A program made the translations under genes and the position numbers. Positions 9,454 to 17,374 of a stretch of 38,028 nt of DNA are shown here, one piece after another. The notes beneath the pieces were generated by a model. The model was given only the letters and a program-made list of their open reading frames with translations, did no database searches and was not told the DNA's origin. The stretch is from Ramicandelaber brevisporus. Its lineage: Eukaryota; Kickxellomycota; Ramicandelaberales; Ramicandelaberaceae. Position 1 is the first letter of the stretch, and the number at the start of each line of letters is the position of its first letter. Location of the stretch: NCBI GenBank assembly GCA_025201865.1, contig MU602834.1, positions 6,270-44,297 of the forward strand. Direction: 5' to 3'.

Positions 9454-10752
9454 ATGAGCAGCGCTGAGACTGGAGTAGGTACAGGCGCAGGCGCAGTTGG
9501 TGGCGGCAGCAGTAGCAGCAGCAGTGGTAGCGTTGCAGCAGTACGCGACGATGTGGTCAACAGCGCGGTCACGTTTCTACTTGATCCGAAGGTGTCAACT
9601 GCAACGCTGGCAAAGAAGGTTGCCTTCCTCGAGTCTAAGGGCTTGACAACTGCAGAGATTGAGGCTGCAATGGCTCGCTCTCGTCAAGGACCTTCTGCCG
9701 CCATTACGACGACAACCACAACCGCAACAGCACCAGCAGCACCAGCAACAGCACCACAACACCAACAACATCAGCATTATCCAATGACGATGGTCCATGC
9801 ACAGCCACAGCCTCCACCGCGTCCCCAAATGAGCTGGAAAGATTACTTTGTCGCTGCAGTGGTGATAGGCGGTCTCGGCTATGGTTTCTATGCTTTGTTC
9901 CAACAGTACATGCTTCCCATTTTCCAGTCTTCAGCTACTGCAGATGAAACTGTAGTCGCTGAACAGCAGCGCATTGAAGAGCAGCATAATGAGACTCTCA
10001 AGGCACTTAATGCAGTGCAGGATGCTACGGCAGATGCGATGCGTGCTGGCGAAGCTCAGTCGGTTCGTTTACAGTCCAGTTTGGATAGGTTGGCAAGAGT
10101 ATTGGATAAATTGTCGGATAAAGAGAAGGCACGTGAAGATGAGTTGAATAGAGTTAGACAGGATTTAGATGCAGTTAACACTGGACTGCCGGATATGATT
10201 GAGAAAAGCAAGGATATTCAGAAGGAAGCACTGAGTGAATTGCAAAATGAGATTAGATCACTTAAAGGGATGATGCTGAATAGACGCACTGCTACTACAA
10301 CAACAACATCAGCAGCAGCATCAACAGCAACATCAGCTGGAGACTATGCAGCTACTGTAGCAACTGGATCACCAGTTACACCTGCAACTGCAATCGCACC
10401 TGCACCGACAGTTACAGTTGCAACTGCAATCAACTCGGCAGTCTCAACTGTCGCCACGAATGCGGCCGACCTGTCACTGCCGAACCTCGTTGGTGAGCCA
10501 GAATCCATTCACTCTGCCACAGAGACTCCTCTCCCTTCCGCATCTGTCAGCCCACCAGCAGTTGTCTCGCGTCCAATTCCACCAGCTGTTGCTGGATTTT
10601 CTACAAAGATTCCAGCTTGGCAACTTAACCGCAGAAAGCCCCAGGTCGACTCCTCTGTCACTACTAATACTACTACAGCTGCAAACGGAGGAAGTGGCCA
10701 ATCGACTGCTGAGGCATCTCCATCTGTGGCTTCGGTAACCTCTCTTGATTAA
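9454..10752 (+). CDS. PEX14: peroxin Pex14, peroxisomal docking protein
   Basis: 432 residues, single exon. After a Gly/Ser-rich start, residues 31-75 match the conserved Pex14 N-terminal domain (AVTFLLDP, LAKKVAFLESKGLTTAEIE), which binds WxxxF motifs of the import receptor Pex5. A Thr/Ala/Gln-rich linker follows, then a hydrophobic membrane segment at about 131-150 (YFVAAVVIGGLGYGFYALFQ), then a heptad-like coiled coil at about 170-275 and a Thr/Ala/Pro-rich C-terminal tail. Domain order and length fit the family. Role: with Pex13/Pex17 it forms the docking and translocation site for matrix proteins on the peroxisome membrane. It is convergent with the Rap-GAP gene downstream. Confidence 0.95.
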   Translation: MSSAETGVGTGAGAVGGGSSSSSSGSVAAVRDDVVNSAVTFLLDPKVSTATLAKKVAFLESKGLTTAEIEAAMARSRQGPSAAITTTTTTATAPAAPATAPQHQQHQHYPMTMVHAQPQPPPRPQMSWKDYFVAAVVIGGLGYGFYALFQQYMLPIFQSSATADETVVAEQQRIEEQHNETLKALNAVQDATADAMRAGEAQSVRLQSSLDRLARVLDKLSDKEKAREDELNRVRQDLDAVNTGLPDMIEKSKDIQKEALSELQNEIRSLKGMMLNRRTATTTTTSAAASTATSAGDYAATVATGSPVTPATAIAPAPTVTVATAINSAVSTVATNAADLSLPNLVGEPESIHSATETPLPSASVSPPAVVSRPIPPAVAGFSTKIPAWQLNRRKPQVDSSVTTNTTTAANGGSGQSTAEASPSVASVTSLD

Positions 10753-11094
10753 GCTTCATTATCTTTAGGCTGTTAAGATGCCGAGTTTGAACATTTTAAT
10801 GAGTATTATAATATAGATGCTACGAGAAAAGACAGGTAATAGGTTGATTTAAGAAGAATTGGAAGAGTAGGCGCAATTGAAGAGTACAAATGTAAAAACA
10901 AAAAGAAAAGTAGAGTAGAGTAGAGTAGGATGCAATATAAATTAAGAACGAACGAATGAGAATAGTGGGATGTAGAAGGGTTGGTGATATTAGCAATGTA
11001 AACAAAAAAAACAACAACAATGGCAGCAACAACAGCAAACGCTAAATTGAGAAGTAGAAATAATGAGTAGATGAGCAGTATATTTCGATATTAT
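10753..11094. other. convergent spacer between PEX14 and the Rap-GAP gene
   Basis: An A/T-rich 342-bp stretch with an AGTAG pentanucleotide run at about 10908-10928. It should hold the 3' ends of both genes. No gene is seen. Confidence 0.6.
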
Positions 11095-12771
11095 TTAGGC
11101 AAACACAGCTGTTGTCGCCATGTACGAGTGGCGCTTGTAATGTTGAGTAGGCGAGCCGTGTCCACTACCAGGTGATTCAACATACGCCGACATCATTGGC
11201 GACGAAACACTGGGTCGCTTGCACATGTAGCTGACCCGGCGTGTATCGGCCATTCCAGCTGTGTTTGCGGGAGGAATTGGTTGTAGCGGAGTCTGCTGCG
11301 GCTGTGCTTGTGCCTGCGTTTGTGTCTGTGGCTGTGTCTGTGGCTGGAGGCGAGCCGACGGTGGAAGCTGCGGAGGTGCAGGTGGGTGCTGCAGTGGCTG
11401 AATCGAAGGTCGGACGGTGAATCCATTTCGGCTCGAACCAATTGTTGTACCGCTTGCACTGGCATCGCTGCTGCTGGCCTGCTTTGCAACTCTACGGCTG
11501 TTTGCATCTGCACCTGTACCTGCACCACTACCGCCAGAATTCTTTTGCTTGTTGGCTGCAAGGTACTTTTGAATGGCCATTCCCAACAATCCTTGGCGAG
11601 TTCGCTGTAGCTTTGACTCAAATATTGGTGCTCTAAATGCGGCTCGCTCTCCATTAACCAGCCGAGTAAACAGATAATTCCTTGCTGCTGATCCTTGACG
11701 CGGGAGCCGAATCGTCTGCTCTGGCAGCCCTGGCGAAAAGTCTGGCATTTCACGCCGTTTCACAATTGACACGTCGTAGCATTCCAGCCCAGATGCCTGG
11801 TCAATAACTGGCCGCACCACCACAACAACATGAGTTTGTTTGGATGTGATTGTGGAAATGTCAAATGCACGCGATGATTCGTTGAATACAATAACAACCA
11901 CGTCGTTTCCAATATGTCGTTTGCGCTCAATGCACTGCGAATCGTTATCATCCAGTGGCAAGAATGGTGCGACATGGAACATAATCTCATATCCACTCCA
12001 CCGCGTATACAACGATTGTGTGCCAGTTCTGTTGTTGGTTGTGTCCAATCCACCTCGATAGCCTTGCCAATTCTTGAGTGTAATCTGCTCGCCCATAAAC
12101 CGCATAAACTGCAAGAAATTGGGCGATGCATCTTCGAGACGGTTGACAAGCAAATGATGCTCAGTGAATTGATCACCATTGATGAAACCGAGACCAAACT
12201 TGAATGTGCGGAGAATCAGCCGGTCCTCAACCTCGGCAAGTGCTGTAGCAAATGCAGGGTCGTTGCATGGAACCAGCTGTTTACGAGGCGGCAGCCGATC
12301 CTTGACCGTGCTGATGACACTCTCAATCGTGCATGGCAGACCCAGCAGCTGGCGATAGCAAGAGCGAGGCACATTCTCGGCGGGTATTTGAACACGCTCA
12401 ATACCGCACTCGGTGTGGATCACAATATCGTAGAACCGCAGCGACAGATCGAGAGATGCAGACACCACGAGCGGATTTGACGATGGCTCTGACCATGGCG
12501 GAGGAGAGATGAAAGTGAAGTGCGGCCGACTCAGGAAACTGTCTCGATACCATGCGAGATCGAGTTCTGGTCGACGCAACTGCTGATGCTGTTGTTCATG
12601 GTGGCGCTGCTGCTCGAGGAGATGCGCATTCATTTCATTACTGCTGTTGCTGTTCTTGTTCTTGTTCTGATTTGGTACAGATTGTGAAGATACTGAAAAG
12701 GCGGTGTTCCGTTGAGAGGATGCAACCTTGTGCTTCGGCGATTGCTCTGGTAACAGTTTGTGTCGCTGCAT
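11095..12771 (-). CDS. Rap-GAP domain GTPase-activating protein
   Basis: 558 residues, single exon. Residues about 215-395 form a Rap/Ran-GAP domain: FLQFMRFMGEQITLKNWQGYRGGLD, then YTRWSGYEIMFHVAPFLPL, then KRHIGNDVVVIVFNE. N289 in HIGND matches the catalytic 'asparagine thumb' of Rap1GAP. The domain closes with PDFSPGLPEQ and YLFTRLVNGERAAF, also Rap1GAP-like. The segment at about 98-200 resembles the conserved region preceding the domain in Rap1GAP. The N-terminus is Gln/Asn/His-rich and the C-terminal 150 residues are Ser/Pro/Gln-rich and probably disordered. Family role: stimulates GTP hydrolysis by Rap-type small GTPases, which in fungi bear on polarity and growth. The GTPase target cannot be read from the sequence. 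Confidence 0.9.
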   Translation of the reverse strand: MQRHKLLPEQSPKHKVASSQRNTAFSVSSQSVPNQNKNKNSNSSNEMNAHLLEQQRHHEQQHQQLRRPELDLAWYRDSFLSRPHFTFISPPPWSEPSSNPLVVSASLDLSLRFYDIVIHTECGIERVQIPAENVPRSCYRQLLGLPCTIESVISTVKDRLPPRKQLVPCNDPAFATALAEVEDRLILRTFKFGLGFINGDQFTEHHLLVNRLEDASPNFLQFMRFMGEQITLKNWQGYRGGLDTTNNRTGTQSLYTRWSGYEIMFHVAPFLPLDDNDSQCIERKRHIGNDVVVIVFNESSRAFDISTITSKQTHVVVVVRPVIDQASGLECYDVSIVKRREMPDFSPGLPEQTIRLPRQGSAARNYLFTRLVNGERAAFRAPIFESKLQRTRQGLLGMAIQKYLAANKQKNSGGSGAGTGADANSRRVAKQASSSDASASGTTIGSSRNGFTVRPSIQPLQHPPAPPQLPPSARLQPQTQPQTQTQAQAQPQQTPLQPIPPANTAGMADTRRVSYMCKRPSVSSPMMSAYVESPGSGHGSPTQHYKRHSYMATTAVFA

Positions 12772-12811
12772 GGTTGTCTACGTTGTGTCTTCTGTGTCTG
12801 CTGTGTAACAG

Positions 12812-12888
12812 TGAGTTGAGGTGTAGTGTAATGAAGTGTAGTGTAGTGCAGTGAAAAGGTAGTGAAGCGAAGTGAAGTGAAGTGAATG
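12812..12888. repeat. pentanucleotide-like tract (AAGTG/TAGTG)
   Basis: Runs of GTGTAGT and GAAGTGAAGT words lie directly upstream of the Rap-GAP start codon, so they may lie in its 5' untranslated region or promoter. Confidence 0.75.
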
Positions 12889-13888
12889 TTGGGGTGATAG
12901 TGGTACTGGTAATGGTAGCTATAGCTAGTAACTAGTAGCTGGTTCGAGGGTTGTTGATAGTGCTAGGTACTGATAGTGGAGAGTCTTATGTTGAGACTCA
13001 CACGCACCTCACACTCTTCTCTTCACACTCTCCACTACAATGAGAATAAGCTGAATGAATGAAATCAGGTGCTTAGGGAGGAGAAAGAGGAGGAGGGGGA
13101 GGAGGGGGACGTTAGTGGAAGGCGAGTCAAGTGAAGTGAGAGGAAAGCAAGCAGGCAAGCAGAGTGCTGATTCAAAAGGAGGCGAGGCAGAAAAAGGCAA
13201 ATTGGCTTGAGCTGTCGACTGGGAGCCGAGTTGTCGAGTGTGTGACGGAATGAGCTCGATGACTGGGAGCAACTCCTCCACGTCCAGCAAATAAAACAAT
13301 AGGCAATAAGCAAGCCTTCCCAGTGTAGAGCACCTGCGAACAAAGAGTGGATAGCTGATGTGTGTGTATGGGAAGGTGGCAGGAAGTGGCTCGCTGAAAC
13401 AAGGTGAAGAAAGAAACAAAAACAACAAAAACAACAATAACAATAACAATGTGGTGGACGATGGTGAGCGAATCGTAGAATCGAAGGCAATTTTGAGCAA
13501 AACCACCAGAGACAGAAGGAGGACAATGAACACACACACTCACACAAACTCACACTCACACGAAACAAACCTTGAATGGTTCAGCCGCAAATGAATTGTT
13601 TCTTTTCTCTTTTTCTTTTTTTTTTTTTTTTTTAAAAAAAAAGTCAAAAGGTAAAGAGCCTTTCAGGTTTGATCGGATTGACCGGATTGATCTGTTTGAT
13701 GCGAAGATGATGTAAATGTCGATGGCAAAGAAGTAGACCAAATAAAAAGGTAAAAAGAGAGAGTGAGAAGGTGAAGAAAAGGTGGAGGTGATGAATTGAG
13801 CAAAGAACGAAGAGTAGCACAGCAGGGTTGGTCTTTAAGCTCTGTGGTGTATAGTCGTGATATAGCGTTGTGAATAAGGACAGCGAAA

Positions 13889-13947
13889 GGTGTATATGCG
13901 GGTGTATAGGTGGGTGTATAGGTGAGTGTATAGGTGAGTGAGTGTGT
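13889..13947. repeat. GTGTATAGGTG-type tandem repeat
   Basis: Four imperfect copies of a 12-bp unit (GGTGTATAGGTG and variants) follow one another in non-coding DNA. Confidence 0.75.
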
Positions 13948-14140
13948 AGGACAAGCAAAAAATAAAAAAGGTACAACAGTAACGAAAAGAGACAAACGTT
14001 GCAGACAAAAGAAACACAAAGGAACAGAAAGAAAACGACAGAAAGCCTGCTTTCAGTTGTACCGAAGTTGCGGGACACGGAGCGAAGCGAGGCTTGCCTT
14101 CGAATCGCAGTAGCAGTCCAACATTTTCTGTCTCTATTTT

Positions 14141-14192
14141 TTCTGCCTGTCTGCCTGTCTGTCTGTCTGTCTGTTTGCCTCTGTCTGTGTCT
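14141..14192. repeat. TGTC tetranucleotide microsatellite
   Basis: A run of CTGTCTGC/CTGTCTGT units in the spacer upstream of the coiled-coil gene's 3' end. Confidence 0.85.
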
Positions 14193-14605
14193 TTTTTCTC
14201 CGTTCTTTTTGCGCGGCACCACCAATTGAAAGTAAGACTGCATGGCTCCCCACGCCGGAAATACTGAGTTTGGTATCTACTTTCTGACTGGGCCAGGGAG
14301 AGAGAACAAAAATACACGCGGTTCGCAACAACGAACGCCAGTCAGCGCGTGCAAGCACTCGAGTGCCAAGTGCGTGCCAAGTGCGATTCAGGAATCGGTG
14401 CACCTTGGTGCAGAGAGAATCCATTAAAAGTCAGGGTCACTTAATTTATGGTACAGTGCAGTAAACCGCAGCTAACAGTAGAGTCACAGCGTCCCTGTCT
14501 CTCTCTCACTCTCTTCATCCTCGTCCTCCTCTTCCGCCATCGTCGTATTCATCTCCGAACCAAAGCACGTGCAATCCTTTTTTCATTTGGCTATTCAGGA
14601 TTTCA

Positions 14606-15646
14606 TCATTGACGAGCTCCATTGTCGCCATCCTCATCGCTGTTGTCGGTTGAGTTTTGCGATGCAAGAGTTCGTCGCAGCTCCAATATGAGACTGTTTT
14701 GTTTTATTAACAATCTCCGAGACTTGTCATTAATTGATTGTGCCGATTGCAACGATGAGGCCAGCGTGGAGTTGGTGTCTTGCGCAGCCTCGAGGGCAGT
14801 TTGCAACTGGACAACCCTCGATATCATTTCGGAATCGCCATTTGTTGCCACTGTAGAGTGGCGATCTGTTCTCGGTGCAACAGCTGTCGATGCTTTTGTG
14901 GCTTCTGTTGTTGCTTTTGCTGCTGCTGCTGCTTTTGCTGTCGCCGCTGTTTGGCGGAGGAGAGTGAGTTCATTCTCCATATCATCGTACGCATGGTGCA
15001 AATTGTCGAGCTGTTGGCGCAAGTTGCTGCGTTCATCGATAAGTGTTTGGACTCGTGCCGCGAATTCGCTGTTGCTGCTTTCAATGCGAGATTTCCATAG
15101 CAGCAGAGCACTAATATCATCATCGCCATCGCCATCACCAACCTCATTATCATCTACGAATGATGAATGTCCATTAACCATGTTGTGAGCTACCGGAGAT
15201 GGTGTGTGTTGATGATGTAAAGAAGCTGGTTGTAGCTGTGCCGATGATGGTGCAGACATCAGAGCTGGCGAAGCCATCTTTGACGAACTCAGTCGTTCAA
15301 TCACCGCCATCAAGATCTCAATTTGTGCCTCCGAGGCTGTTGATGGCGCTGGTGTTGACACTGACGCTGATGCTGTCGATGATGCTAACGGAGGAACATG
15401 GCCGTTCTGTTGGTTGATGCCCATGCTCATTCGTGCCATCTCGCTCTCAAGACATGTAATCCGTGCTCCGTTAACAGCCGTCTCTCCTTTTGCCACCGCT
15501 GTTGCTGCCATACCGTTCGCTTTACCTCTTCCATTCCCGCTACTCTTTGGCTGGTGCTCCAGCGCTGCAATTTCCTCTTGAACGCGCTCTCGCTCGGCGT
15601 CCAGCGCAGCCAGAGCCGTGTGTAGTCGCTGTAAGGTGCTCTTCAT
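14606..15646 (-). CDS. coiled-coil protein of unknown function
   Basis: 346 residues, single exon. I do not recognise a family. Residues 1-30 form a charged amphipathic helix (TALAALDAERERVQEEIAAL). A Ser/Ala/Pro/His-rich disordered stretch follows to about 155, with a short acidic patch (DDNEVGDGDGDDD). From about 175 to 335 there are long heptad-like helices (RVQTLIDERSNLRQQLDNLH, SRRLLIKQNSLILELRRTL) broken by an Ala/Lys/Thr-rich segment. The tail is acidic. No membrane segment or signal peptide is visible. The balanced structure, lack of stops and ordered heptads support a real protein, probably a scaffold or complex subunit. It is divergent from the CNBP gene across 400 bp. A perfect inverted repeat lies 26-62 bp ahead of the start codon. 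Confidence 0.72.
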   Translation of the reverse strand: MKSTLQRLHTALAALDAERERVQEEIAALEHQPKSSGNGRGKANGMAATAVAKGETAVNGARITCLESEMARMSMGINQQNGHVPPLASSTASASVSTPAPSTASEAQIEILMAVIERLSSSKMASPALMSAPSSAQLQPASLHHQHTPSPVAHNMVNGHSSFVDDNEVGDGDGDDDISALLLWKSRIESSNSEFAARVQTLIDERSNLRQQLDNLHHAYDDMENELTLLRQTAATAKAAAAAKATTEATKASTAVAPRTDRHSTVATNGDSEMISRVVQLQTALEAAQDTNSTLASSLQSAQSINDKSRRLLIKQNSLILELRRTLASQNSTDNSDEDGDNGARQ

Positions 15647-15671
15647 CGCTGTCTTTGCTTGCTGACCGTCT

Positions 15672-15708
15672 TTTGAACAAGATTTCTTTTTACGGGATCT
15701 TGTTCAAA
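15672..15708. repeat. 12-bp perfect inverted repeat (hairpin)
   Basis: The arms TTTGAACAAGAT (15672-15683) and ATCTTGTTCAAA (15697-15708) are exact reverse complements separated by 13 bp. On the minus strand this lies 26-62 nt upstream of the coiled-coil gene's ATG, so in RNA it could form a stem in the 5' leader. On DNA it could be a dimer-binding palindrome. Confidence 0.85.
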
Positions 15709-15786
15709 GCTTCAGGTGGAAAATTTTGCAGTAGCAACGAACGAATGAATGAGAGAGAGAGAGAGAGAAAGAGACACAGAGGTATA

Positions 15787-15845
15787 GGGAGAGAAAAAAC
15801 GAATCACAGGGGGGGGAGAGAAAAAACGAATCACAGGGGGGGGGG
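15787..15845. repeat. 27-bp tandem duplication ending in G-runs
   Basis: The block GAGAGAAAAAACGAATCACA plus a G-run occurs twice with a 27-bp period; the G-runs are 8 and about 10 bases. It lies between the coiled-coil and CNBP genes. Confidence 0.85.
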
Positions 15846-16046
15846 AAGGGAGTGGGTGGACATTGAAGCTTGCTGTCGTGGGCCACGGCTTTTGCCAGCT
15901 GACTTTTGATCACGTTCCACATTTCTTGCATACTTGATTGAATTCTCGAACAACAACAGCATCAACCAAGGCGACGAAGCAACAACAACAACAGTAACAA
16001 CAGTAGCAACAACAACAACAGTTTGTAAATACACTTCTATCACCAA

Positions 16047-16637
16047 ATGTCTGATATCGAGACCACCCCACAGACCGAGACTCGCAACTGCTTCAAGTGC
16101 GGTGAAGCCGGCCATCTCTCCCGTGACTGCACATCCTCGGATGCATCCAACCTGCTTTGCTACAACTGCCAGCAGCGCGGCCACATCTCCACCGAATGCA
16201 CCAACCCAAAGGCTGACAAGACTTGCTTCAAGTGCGGTCAGTCTGGCCATCTCTCTCGCGATTGCGGCTCCAACCCTTCTTCTCGCGGTGCTTACTTCGG
16301 TAAGAGCAGCATGCGCAACCGCAACGCTTCATCGTATGGCTCCAACGACTCTGGCAGCGGCGATGCTGGAATCCGTGGAAGCTGCTTCACATGCGGCAAG
16401 GAGGGCCACTACTCGGCCCACTGCCCAAGCACCGGCGGCTCTGGACGTGGTCTGAAGTGCTACACGTGCGGCCAATCCGGCCATGCTGCCCGTAACTGCG
16501 CCAATGGACAAAAGTGCTACAACTGTGGCAACACTGGTCACATTTCATCTGCATGCACTCAGGAGGCCAAGGCCAAGGCGTGCTATAACTGCGGCTCCAC
16601 CGATCACACCAAGGCTCAGTGCCCAAACCGCTCGTAA
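16047..16637 (+). CDS. GIS2: CCHC zinc-knuckle nucleic-acid-binding protein (CNBP/Gis2 family)
   Basis: 196 residues, single exon, with seven CX2CX4HX4C knuckles: CFKCGEAGHLSRDC, CYNCQQRGHISTEC, CFKCGQSGHLSRDC, CFTCGKEGHYSAHC, CYTCGQSGHAARNC, CYNCGNTGHISSAC and CYNCGSTDHTKAQC. Seven knuckles and a Gly/Ser/Arg linker between the third and fourth match the CNBP/Gis2 layout. There is no capsid or polymerase domain, so this is not a retroelement gag. Family role: binds single-stranded nucleic acid and mRNA and promotes translation, including IRES-type, in the cytoplasm. Codons are strongly C-ending, like those of the uL14 gene, suggesting high expression. Confidence 0.95.
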   Translation: MSDIETTPQTETRNCFKCGEAGHLSRDCTSSDASNLLCYNCQQRGHISTECTNPKADKTCFKCGQSGHLSRDCGSNPSSRGAYFGKSSMRNRNASSYGSNDSGSGDAGIRGSCFTCGKEGHYSAHCPSTGGSGRGLKCYTCGQSGHAARNCANGQKCYNCGNTGHISSACTQEAKAKACYNCGSTDHTKAQCPNRS

Positions 16638-16789
16638 AGTGACTGGAGAGGATTATACCTAGATTTAAGCTGTATGTACCTGTAAGTTGAGTCGTGTGTT
16701 TATCTTTTTAATCGTAAATCTATTCTATAGATAACTTTCAAACAAAACAGAGGATGAAGATGAAGATGAAGATGAGGAGGATGGAGAAT

Positions 16790-16996
16790 TTAGTCAAAGG
16801 CACTGGAGATGCACTTGGCGATGCACACAAACTGCTTGAAGCGGTTGTCATTCGGACAGGCTTTAATACAATCAACGACGGGGTGGATATACAATGGAGA
16901 TTTCTTTGGACGGTCTGGATCCACTGGGAAAGCGCTGGCAGATAGGATGAGGCTGCTGAGCACAGCTACAACAACAATGTGCGATGCAAACCGCAT
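16790..16996 (-). CDS. small secreted four-cysteine peptide (CX3C-X10-CX3C)
   Basis: 68 residues. The first 22 form a classic signal peptide: basic MRFASH, hydrophobic VVVAVLSSLILS, then the small-residue site ASA before FPVD. The predicted mature chain is about 46 residues with cysteines at 43, 47, 58 and 62, giving the spacing CX3C-X10-CX3C. This spacing is known from alpha-hairpinin folds, where two antiparallel helices are cross-linked by two disulfides, and also from small mitochondrial Tim proteins, but the latter lack signal peptides. A TATAAAAG on the same strand lies about 107 bp upstream of the ATG, which fits a start site and short leader. No family is recognised, so function (effector, inhibitor, antimicrobial or structural) is unassigned. 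The frame is short, so chance is possible, but signal peptide plus paired cysteines plus TATA box argue against it. Confidence 0.68.
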   Translation of the reverse strand: MRFASHIVVVAVLSSLILSASAFPVDPDRPKKSPLYIHPVVDCIKACPNDNRFKQFVCIAKCISSAFD

Positions 16997-17102
16997 GGGA
17001 GTAAAGAGAGGTTGTTAGAGTCTATCAAGGAAGAAGGGGGAAGGGGGAGTATACTGAGGGATAGAGTTGGGACAAGAGTGGTAGGAATGGACATTGCACA
17101 CA

Positions 17103-17110
17103 CTTTTATA
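17103..17110 (-). promoter_or_regulatory. TATA box for the small secreted peptide gene
   Basis: TATAAAAG reads on the minus strand, about 107 bp upstream of the ATG at 16996. A start 25-35 bp downstream would give a 5' leader of roughly 70-80 nt. Confidence 0.5.
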
Positions 17111-17302
17111 GCTGAAAAGATAAGAGGCTCGCGTGTCATACGAATATCTTTACAACGAATGTCAGGAGAATACCTGGATGGGTGGGGGAGTGTGATGAAG
17201 GTAACGAAAGTGGCGGTCACGGCAGTTCTTGAATGGCAAGCACTGATGAATAAACAAAAGCACACGAATTCGAACATGACAAAACGAAAAAAAAAGAAGA
17301 CG

Positions 17303-17374
17303 CTCGGCTACCGGGAGTTGAACCCGGCTCTCCAATGTGACAGACTGGCATACTATCCGATATACTATAGCCGA
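17303..17374 (-). tRNA. tRNA-Asp (anticodon GUC), copy 2
   Basis: The reverse complement is identical over all 72 nt to the plus-strand tRNA-Asp at 1273-1344, including U1-A72, G73 and the GUC anticodon loop CTGTCAC. The trailer CGTCTTC followed by a long T-run (complement of 17287-17295) is the polymerase III terminator and shares its first 12 bases with copy 1. Confidence 0.95.

Larger units (their letters stand above)
12772..14605. other. 1.8-kb gene-poor, repeat-rich spacer
   Basis: No supported gene. It holds an AAGTG/TAGTG pentanucleotide tract (12812-12888), a GGA-rich run (about 13076-13110), AAC-rich sequence (13416-13450), a T-tract running into an A-tract (about 13601-13641), a GTGTATAGGT-type repeat (13889-13947) and a TGTC run (14141-14192). 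Open frames of up to about 200 codons on the minus strand are Ser/Leu/Phe- or His/Thr-rich translations of these tracts. The 5' end next to 12771 should carry the Rap-GAP promoter. Confidence 0.6.
15647..16046. promoter_or_regulatory. divergent upstream region of the coiled-coil and CNBP genes
   Basis: 400 bp between two start codons. It holds the inverted repeat at 15672-15708, an AG run (about 15749-15768), a duplicated 27-bp block rich in G (15787-15845) and an AAC-rich 5' leader (15945-16020) ahead of the CNBP ATG. No third gene is seen. Confidence 0.55.

Noticed and set aside
13009-13568. overlapping open frames of 120-176 codons on the minus strand
   Set aside because: Leu/Ser/Phe-rich translations of GGA- and AAC-type simple repeats in three frames at once; hydrophobic runs arise from the repeats and are not convincing membrane segments.
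13601-13641. T-tract/A-tract as a retroposon tail
   Set aside because: T followed by A in a self-complementary manner with no target-site duplication or element body next to it; ordinary homopolymer sequence is simpler.
13644-14317. 160-199 codon minus-strand open frames
   Set aside because: They read GTGTATAGGT and TGTC repeats as His/Thr/Ser and Gln/Thr/Asp/Arg runs in alternative frames; no ordered region.
16047-16637. retrotransposon or viral gag origin for the zinc-knuckle protein
   Set aside because: Seven knuckles with no capsid, protease or polymerase, and no terminal repeats nearby; the layout is that of CNBP/Gis2.
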